DNA of 64,000 nt, from positions 60,001-124,000 of the forward strand of contig CAJNDS010002655.1 in NCBI GenBank assembly GCA_905221605.1, written 5' to 3'. The stretch's first letter is position 1; every line of letters starts with the position of its first letter. The notes beneath the pieces were generated by a model. That model made no database searches. It had not been told where the DNA came from and was given only the letters and a program-made list of their open reading frames with translations. The translations under genes and the position numbers were made by a program. This document shows positions 58,687 to 64,000 of this stretch, piece by piece. The stretch comes from Symbiodinium natans (lineage: Eukaryota; Sar; Dinophyceae; Suessiales; Symbiodiniaceae).

Positions 58687-61600
58687 TGCCGTCTTGTCGC
58701 GTCGATGGCCCGCTGTAGGTCCTCTGGAAGTGGCTTGTGGCTTCTTTCCGGGCGGATCCTGGCTCCTATGAGCGCGGTGGCCGCTGTCTCCGTGAGAGCA
58801 TGGAGTGCCTTGTTGATGTTGGGCCGTGCATCGGCGTCCAGGGAGACTGTCAGCACGAACGTCGTGGCTCCTGGCCTGTCCTCCTTGACTCCGCCTAGAG
58901 CATGGAAGCGCTGGATGACGTTGGGCTTGACGGCCTCTCGCATCAGCAGTTGAACTGCCTCCTTTGCATCCTGATGAGAGAGCAGGTTGCCCTCTCGGGG
59001 CTCCTGGAGTTTCTTGTCCGGATTCCATCTCGTGTACGACCACGCCATTGGTTCTGCTACGAGCATCTTCCTCTGAATGAGTGGCGCCTGTGCCGCCTTG
59101 TCTCCCTCCATCTTCGCAAGCCGAGCTTGCAGCTCCAGCAGGAGCGATCCCAGGAGAGCCTGGCGAAGGCTGCAGGTGCACTTGTTCTGCTCTCGGCTCG
59201 CCTTCCAGGTGGCCGTGGTCTTGACCAGCTGAGGTATGATGCCCATCGCTCCAGAGTCCATCCAGAGGACCCAACTTCTGTCGGCCTCCAGCAGTTGCAG
59301 CGCCATGGCGTGCTGGCTGACATACTTGGTTAGAACTTGCACTTGCTTTGCCAGCTGCTGGTTTGGGGCCGGGATCGGCTCCCTTTTTGCTTTGCCTGGG
59401 CCTTTGCCCTCCCTGCGACGGAATTTCCGCCCCTCGCCGTTCTCCTCCTCGGTCGGCCTGTCCCTCATTATGAGTTCCATCGGGCTGTGCTGCCCCCACA
59501 TGTTCGCCACTTCCTGCAGTGCTTGGTCGTCCATGGCGCGACAGAAATGCGATTTGCAAGAGTGGCAGGCACTTTTGAGCGTGAACCCTCGGGGTTTTGT
59601 GGTAGGTTACTCCGCAATGCCGGCATGGTCTAGCTAGCGGTAAACCGTGTACCAGCTCTGCAAATCCCTCAGCTCGCTTCCAGGCCTCCTTGTACTGGTT
59701 GGCACAGTGTCGCCTCCAGTCCTGTTGATTCGTCAATCGCTGAAGGCAAAGTCCACAGTGCCGTGTCAGCATGTCAATGACCTCGCTGTCTCCTGCCTCC
59801 ATTTTGCCCTGCCTGTGCCCGTCGGGGTTGAGTTGCCTGGCAAGGAACTCATCAGTGATGCAAGTTCTCACATCCCTGGCGACGGGGGCCGTGTCCGGCG
59901 CCCCCACCTTATGCCATGCTGTGGCTAAGGCTGTTTGGAAAATAACCGTGCAGCTCCGAGTGTGCCTGTCGGGTTGGTACACCATGACCTCACAAAGGTC
60001 GCAGACACTGTCACGGGTGAGGTGAGATTTATACATCGCACACTCAGTGTCCAGGTTGCCAATACTTGCATGCCATATGTGTGAGTGCATTCTCTTGATG
60101 TGCTCCTTAACCGAGCCTCCCTTAGCGATCCACTGTCCACAGAAGCCACAGTGCTGGATGAGACTCCTAGCGTGATCTCTGACGATCTGCAGCTTAGAGT
60201 CCGACTGCAGTAGTTGCTTCGCCACTTCAGGTCTACGCAGCAACGGGATCGTCGGCTCCTTCTGGGCAGGCTGTACCGGTTGTTGCCGAGCGATGGTGCT
60301 CGAGGGATGGGTGTCTTCATGTATGCGTGGGTCCCTGTCTGATTGACCCCTAGGGGGGGTAGCGATGTCCTGCTGTTCGGCCTCCCGAGTGGGGCCGGGT
60401 GGCATCTGCCAGCCACAAACGTTGTTGAGGATGTGATTCCTCAGCGCGTCCCATGAACCCGTCCTAAGACCACAATGAATGCACTGTGGCATGCCACCAG
60501 CAGAGTGATCCTGTTGTTGATACATGTCATCATCATGCCGGCGCGAGCTCACATACACCTTGTGGACCCTTCCCCTGTGCTGTCTCATTGTTTTGTTTGA
60601 TGGGAAGTACACTCCGCAGACTGGGCAGGCCACCGGCTGCGATTGTTGCGCGGGCACCGGGATCAGCCTGGAGTCGGGCTCCGCATCGATGTTTTCTGTG
60701 TGGAAGATGAGGTATTGCTGTAGCATACTTTCCCAATACTGGAGAGTTTGTGGCTGGTTGATGATGCTCGCTTCTGCAACCCGAAGCTTATCAAGTTTAT
60801 GCCGAATCCGTTGCACAGTGGCATCTATAGGATCCTGAACCCCTAATCTTTGCCGAAGTTGCTTGTTAGTCTCATGCGAGATGTGGGCAGGTGAGTCCGC
60901 AACGGCTCTTAGTTGACGATAGAACCAACCCCTGAGGAGTGCCACCGCCTTGGCAGAGGGCGCGAAAGCAATGAGGCCAAATGTAGCACTCGATGCAGCA
61001 CAGGCCTGCCAGATGCGTACTCTATGCGCTAGGCCGAAGACTTTCCTGGACCTGGTCGCCTTTTTGATTTTGCCAGTTCTCTTGTTAGCTTCAGCAATAC
61101 GGTAGCCTACCACTTTGTGCGCTTCCGTTTGGAGGGAAAGGTGCGTCCCTAGGTATGTAGTGTAGCAGGCAATGGGGATTAGCGCCTCGCTCCCATCAGG
61201 GTGTCGCGCCCGCCACCATTTTTTCCCGTCCTTATACACTACATAGTCCTTGAGCGCACGTCTGGCCCCAGGTCCGCAAACTTTCAGGAGCAGGACTGTT
61301 TTGGTAAGGTTAACCAAAAGCCCCATGTCCTGCATGACCCCCAGAAGTTTGTTAATGAAACTGCTAAGTTGGGCAATGTCCGTGGAGTTTTCAATGAGCC
61401 ATTGCACTAAGGTATCGTCGGCAAAAGTGGTTGCTTGTCTGTGGGGGCCTGAGAGGGCATCCCCCAGCCGCTCCAGCAAAAGGGTCGATATTGCCACCCA
61501 AAGCATGGGGGCGATCTTACATCCTTGGCGGATGCCTCGCGTTGTACCCACTGTGCTTTGTTCCTGATCACTGATGATGTGATACCGTGATGTGTCTAGG

Positions 61601-64000
61601 AGGGAGATAATCTCGGCCGTCATGCTTTCTCCCGCACCAAGGTCTTTTAGCGACTGGGCTAGTGCTTGACGGTTAACTCTGTCAAATGCCTGTTTGAGGT
61701 CAAGGCTGAGGATGGCTCCCCCGACGCAGAGTTTTGTGTTGTCCGGATTTTCCTCCCTGTCCCTTTGGGCGAATTTGCTGCTGTTTCCTCGTCCGTAACA
61801 CCTTTTGAAGTTGTCAATCCACACCTGCACTCTAGCCAAGGCATCGTACAAATCCCTCCCCGGCTGATAGGCAAACTGCGGCACCCTGCGCAGCTGGGGC
61901 CGAATCAGCTCATAGAGTCTGATTTTGAGAAGCCCTGCAAGGGCTTTGGCATCAGGAGACATGAGGCCTATTGGCCTGAGCGATGAGGGCTCGCATGGGT
62001 CTTTGCCCGGCTTTGGGAGCCAGACTATCCACGCGTCGGTCCACTGAAGAGGGAGTGTGATCCCTGGTTGGTGAGAATGCTGGTCAAAAGCCATCTTCAG
62101 CAGCCTCGCAACCTGTGGGGCCGCTAATCGCCATGCAGAAGCAGGAGCTACTCCTGGAGGGACGGCTTTCCCAATCTTGATGGACTTCAGCTGCGATTCA
62201 ATTTCCTCAACCGTGAAAACTAAGTTAAGACCTTGCTCCTCCCTAGCCGGCTGCTCTGTGTCCGGAGCGAAAAGATCTTCGCTATAGCTCACCAGGGCTT
62301 CGTGCTCCTGTTGGAGAGTGAGGAGTCGGCCGCTTGGGTCCTTAATCATGACCCGTTGTCTAGGTTGCCAGGGTGCTAATCTCCGAACAACCTGATACAC
62401 GGTTCGTTGGTCCCCGTTATCAGCTGCCTGCTCAGCCTTTTGGAGTAGTTGGAGGATGTCTTCGCGCTTCTTTTCTTTGCATTGTTTCTCAGCAATTTTG
62501 ACTTGCTTCCGCAGGGCAACCGTAGCTTTCCATCCCCGAAAGAGTCTGGATAGGAAGTACCACCAGGGGTTGTTTTCCAGGTTTTCCCTTTCCGGCTCCC
62601 TTGGGGGCCGTACGGTGACGTACTCGGCCTCCCTTCGCTTCTGCCATAAGTGCTGCACAATGGGGTTGGGTGGAGGGTTGGGTTTCCTCTCCAATGGGTA
62701 GTGGTTCTGGCAAGTGTCAAGAAGGGTGGAGTTGATGTTGGCTGGGGTGGGGTCCGTGAGGGCATTGAGGGCTGTCGCAAGGGCAAGCTGCAGGGTATGT
62801 GCCCCCTCCTCCCGATTTCGTATCTCGTGATCCAGTTTGTGCCTGTCCAGCTGGGGGTTCGTGGATCTTTTGGGGAGCATGTGATGGTTCATGAGACGGA
62901 TGGTTGTGTGAAGCGCCAGGTGACCGACGTGCCGTCTCCAGTTGCCAATTGGTGGGGCTGTCACTTTGACATTCTTGGCTTCCCAATCAGCAGATATGGC
63001 TCTGGTCAGGATGAAGTCGATTTGGCTCTTTCCCGCCCCCCGCCCCCCCGTTAAATTGTACTGGGTAGGCGTGGCTGGACCGCGCCATGTGTTAAGGGCA
63101 ACCAGACCGAGATTATCCAGGAACGTGTTGAGGTCCCCGGGGTCCAGTGCGTCTGCCCCGACATGGAATGGGGTCTGGCAGGTTGAACGACCGACTAATG
63201 GAGCATGTGGAGTGACTTCAGCCTGGAAATCCCCCACCACAATCACCGTGTTGCGCATGGAGAGGCCCCTAACACAACCACTTAGTTTTTCAAGGAGTTT
63301 AGCCCGCTTTTCCCGCAGGACTTCGGGGCGTTGTGCAAAATTATGTGGGTGCTGATAGCAATTAACCAATTCGACCCTCCCTTGTGCTGTCGAGATCTGT
63401 GTGCGCAGGACTCTACCTGGAATCACCTCCTCATGCCGGATGTGTGTTGCTTGGTGTCTCGGATGCACCAAGGTGAGAACACCATCAGCTCTGGCAGCTG
63501 TTCCTGAGTGTACCGCAAACCATCCTTCCAGTTTGTATGTGGAGCTTGTGCTAAGGTGCGTCTCCTGCAGGCATATGAAGTCGTATTTGGTACTTTGCTG
63601 TTTGAGCAGCTCTCGGAGTTCTTGCCACATGAGGACCGATAGAGCTCCGACGTTCAAGGACAGGACATGAATCCTTGCGATCCCGTGTCTACCTCCCCGC
63701 GCGCCTCTTCTCTTATACTGATCCAGCGGCACTCTCTGCGCTGCTCGCACCTGAACATCAGGAAGTTGTGACCGCGTGCACCATTTCCCTCGGTACCAAG
63801 CCCCTCCCTGCACTCTAGCTGTGTGAACTGCTCTACGAAGCGCTCTCTTGGATCCCGGTAGGGTGTGCGCATGATCGGCAATGTGATCTGTGGCAGGTGC
63901 AGACCGAGCTCCCTGCCCAAGGCATAGGACGCACAGCAGCCTCAGCGCGCGGCTCCATATAGTACAATGTGGCGCTGTTAGTCGATTATTTCTTGAGTGT
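57520..64000 (-). CDS. LINE retrotransposon polyprotein: endonuclease, reverse transcriptase, zinc fingers, ubiquitin-specific protease (5' partial)
   Basis: The frame is open from the TAG at 57522-57520 to the window edge. The first start-like codon is a GTG at 63813, counted here as residue 1; there is no ATG before residue 62, so the true start lies outside. Domains: an endonuclease/exonuclease/phosphatase fold at about 48-305 (LSLNVGAL, LQETHLS with Glu84, VVGDFQ with Asp195, IDFIL with Asp266, His298); a reverse transcriptase at about 595-900 (SLDLKQAFDRV with Asp705, RGIRQGCKIAP, FADD at 797-800, NLTKT); C2H2/CCHC-like zinc fingers at about 1063-1415; a ubiquitin-specific protease at about 1813-2097. 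Such elements copy themselves by target-primed reverse transcription in the nucleus. Residues 1427-1709 look like a wrong-frame translation (see the two nested ORFs). Non-LTR identity is certain; the protease as part of the element is visible but unusual. Confidence 0.93.
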   Translation of the reverse strand, partial: HSRNNRLTAPHCTIWSRALRLLCVLCLGQGARSAPATDHIADHAHTLPGSKRALRRAVHTARVQGGAWYRGKWCTRSQLPDVQVRAAQRVPLDQYKRRGARGGRHGIARIHVLSLNVGALSVLMWQELRELLKQQSTKYDFICLQETHLSTSSTYKLEGWFAVHSGTAARADGVLTLVHPRHQATHIRHEEVIPGRVLRTQISTAQGRVELVNCYQHPHNFAQRPEVLREKRAKLLEKLSGCVRGLSMRNTVIVVGDFQAEVTPHAPLVGRSTCQTPFHVGADALDPGDLNTFLDNLGLVALNTWRGPATPTQYNLTGGRGAGKSQIDFILTRAISADWEAKNVKVTAPPIGNWRRHVGHLALHTTIRLMNHHMLPKRSTNPQLDRHKLDHEIRNREEGAHTLQLALATALNALTDPTPANINSTLLDTCQNHYPLERKPNPPPNPIVQHLWQKRREAEYVTVRPPREPERENLENNPWWYFLSRLFRGWKATVALRKQVKIAEKQCKEKKREDILQLLQKAEQAADNGDQRTVYQVVRRLAPWQPRQRVMIKDPSGRLLTLQQEHEALVSYSEDLFAPDTEQPAREEQGLNLVFTVEEIESQLKSIKIGKAVPPGVAPASAWRLAAPQVARLLKMAFDQHSHQPGITLPLQWTDAWIVWLPKPGKDPCEPSSLRPIGLMSPDAKALAGLLKIRLYELIRPQLRRVPQFAYQPGRDLYDALARVQVWIDNFKRCYGRGNSSKFAQRDREENPDNTKLCVGGAILSLDLKQAFDRVNRQALAQSLKDLGAGESMTAEIISLLDTSRYHIISDQEQSTVGTTRGIRQGCKIAPMLWVAISTLLLERLGDALSGPHRQATTFADDTLVQWLIENSTDIAQLSSFINKLLGVMQDMGLLVNLTKTVLLLKVCGPGARRALKDYVVYKDGKKWWRARHPDGSEALIPIACYTTYLGTHLSLQTEAHKVVGYRIAEANKRTGKIKKATRSRKVFGLAHRVRIWQACAASSATFGLIAFAPSAKAVALLRGWFYRQLRAVADSPAHISHETNKQLRQRLGVQDPIDATVQRIRHKLDKLRVAEASIINQPQTLQYWESMLQQYLIFHTENIDAEPDSRLIPVPAQQSQPVACPVCGVYFPSNKTMRQHRGRVHKVYVSSRRHDDDMYQQQDHSAGGMPQCIHCGLRTGSWDALRNHILNNVCGWQMPPGPTREAEQQDIATPPRGQSDRDPRIHEDTHPSSTIARQQPVQPAQKEPTIPLLRRPEVAKQLLQSDSKLQIVRDHARSLIQHCGFCGQWIAKGGSVKEHIKRMHSHIWHASIGNLDTECAMYKSHLTRDSVCDLCEVMVYQPDRHTRSCTVIFQTALATAWHKVGAPDTAPVARDVRTCITDEFLARQLNPDGHRQGKMEAGDSEVIDMLTRHCGLCLQRLTNQQDWRRHCANQYKEAWKRAEGFAELVHGLPLARPCRHCGVTYHKTPRVHAQKCLPLLQIAFLSRHGRPSTAGSGEHVGAAQPDGTHNEGQADRGGERRGAEIPSQGGQRPRQSKKGADPGPKPAAGKASASSNQVCQPARHGAATAGGRQKLGPLDGLWSDGHHTSAGQDHGHLEGEPRAEQVHLQPSPGSPGIAPAGAASSACEDGGRQGGTGATHSEEDARSRTNGVVVHEMESGQETPGAPRGQPALSSGCKGGSSTADARGRQAQRHPALPCSRRSQGGQARSHDVRADSLPGRRCTAQHQQGTPCSHGDSGHRAHRSQDPPGKKPQATSRGPTAGHRRDKTAMKPSCQSIFTSKGKLGLECLPEGVLHRDLAKNIYPGKPPHGPNIPTKPSDSGPGSRRSRSIGEWLKGTGQPAQGADAKSHSQEKAEGQGEKVTDAPCPMQHQHCVLENPSNLCYLNSMIQALLHLFGQVRPPDKAGFGCLRPMLNALTKCVKPQQLSRRKDCMQLLQGWRDLHQQHDAAELLQHLTKDGVPRILLGRWESRVSGVSEREPATVRAWNTAVPLIPLPCTGQTTTQLALNSWSVQPGPRNEEYVTALADVPVILSIQLLRFQEKGGRIKKVRSPVTVNPVIRVPFFKDGNTQQLSTSEYRLISGVVHTGDTPHTGHYRCFCLKPQSSSSSEVETIAEAFDKGAATSALQMVDDGRTPFNATARDVQHINRNWYILFFSRQ
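58683..59534 (-). CDS. Nested ORF in the LINE, 283 codons, unknown function
   Basis: It lies in the +1 frame relative to the polyprotein. It starts at an ATG in a strong context (GCGCCATGG) and ends at a TGA that overlaps the next in-frame ATG of the main frame (ATGA). Composition is protein-like (MDDQALQEVANMWGQHSP, LTKYVSQHAMALQLLEADRS, TTFVLTVSLDADARPNINKA), while the main frame over the same stretch is Gly/Pro/Arg/Ser-rich and looks like a shadow. It may be a separate cistron, a frameshift product, or the true middle of the polyprotein after compensating indels. No known domain recognised. Confidence 0.7.
   Translation of the reverse strand: MDDQALQEVANMWGQHSPMELIMRDRPTEEENGEGRKFRRREGKGPGKAKREPIPAPNQQLAKQVQVLTKYVSQHAMALQLLEADRSWVLWMDSGAMGIIPQLVKTTATWKASREQNKCTCSLRQALLGSLLLELQARLAKMEGDKAAQAPLIQRKMLVAEPMAWSYTRWNPDKKLQEPREGNLLSHQDAKEAVQLLMREAVKPNVIQRFHALGGVKEDRPGATTFVLTVSLDADARPNINKALHALTETAATALIGARIRPERSHKPLPEDLQRAIDATRRQ

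Noticed and set aside
63628-63813. GTG at 63813 as the real start of the LINE protein
   Set aside because: Eukaryotic genes rarely start at GTG, and the frame is open upstream to the window edge.

Overview
The window looks like nuclear DNA of a dinoflagellate, most likely of the Symbiodinium/Polarella type, although the genus is inferred. Four things point there: plant-type telomere repeats (TTTAGGG/CCCTAAA) scattered all along the window, genes cut into exons of 30-370 bases, introns that begin with GT, GC and probably GA, and nearly all recognisable exons lying head-to-tail on one (minus) strand. No tRNA, complete rRNA, CRISPR or bacterial-type operon was seen. Most long open frames here are chance frames in GC-rich intron DNA. 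The real coding pieces are short exons, found by reading both strands for peptide-like segments with splice signals and then checking that reading phases join.

Layout, left to right, genes read on the minus strand: (A) 54-12,486, the exons of a very large, probably secreted or membrane-anchored beta-rich protein; (B) 13.2-15.7 kb, four exons of unassigned membership; (C) 16,273-38,340, a gene I identify as the nuclear-pore scaffold nucleoporin NUP93/NIC96. About 30 exons run in the family's order, and a 4.6 kb minisatellite of 54-base units sits in one of its introns. Next come (D) 38.6-54.3 kb, exons of one or more further genes, including RanBP2-type zinc fingers; one plus-strand exon at 56.2 kb; and (E) 57,520-64,000, a non-LTR retrotransposon (LINE) that is 5'-incomplete at the window edge. 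The LINE encodes an endonuclease, a reverse transcriptase, several zinc fingers and a C-terminal ubiquitin-specific protease.

The unusual system is in the introns. Most carry arrays of telomeric repeats and small terminal-inverted-repeat elements. In transcript sense the arrays are mostly polarised: TTTAGGG at the intron start and CCCTAAA at the intron end, so many intron ends could pair with each other. Several splice sites appear to be made by the telomere repeat itself (donor G|GTTTAG; acceptors CCCTAAAG| and CCCTAAACAG|). One element family (X) starts exactly at exon ends, as introner elements do.

Limits: exon borders come from splice consensus and phase only, small exons are certainly missing, and gene start and stop exons are mostly not located. 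No searches were run.
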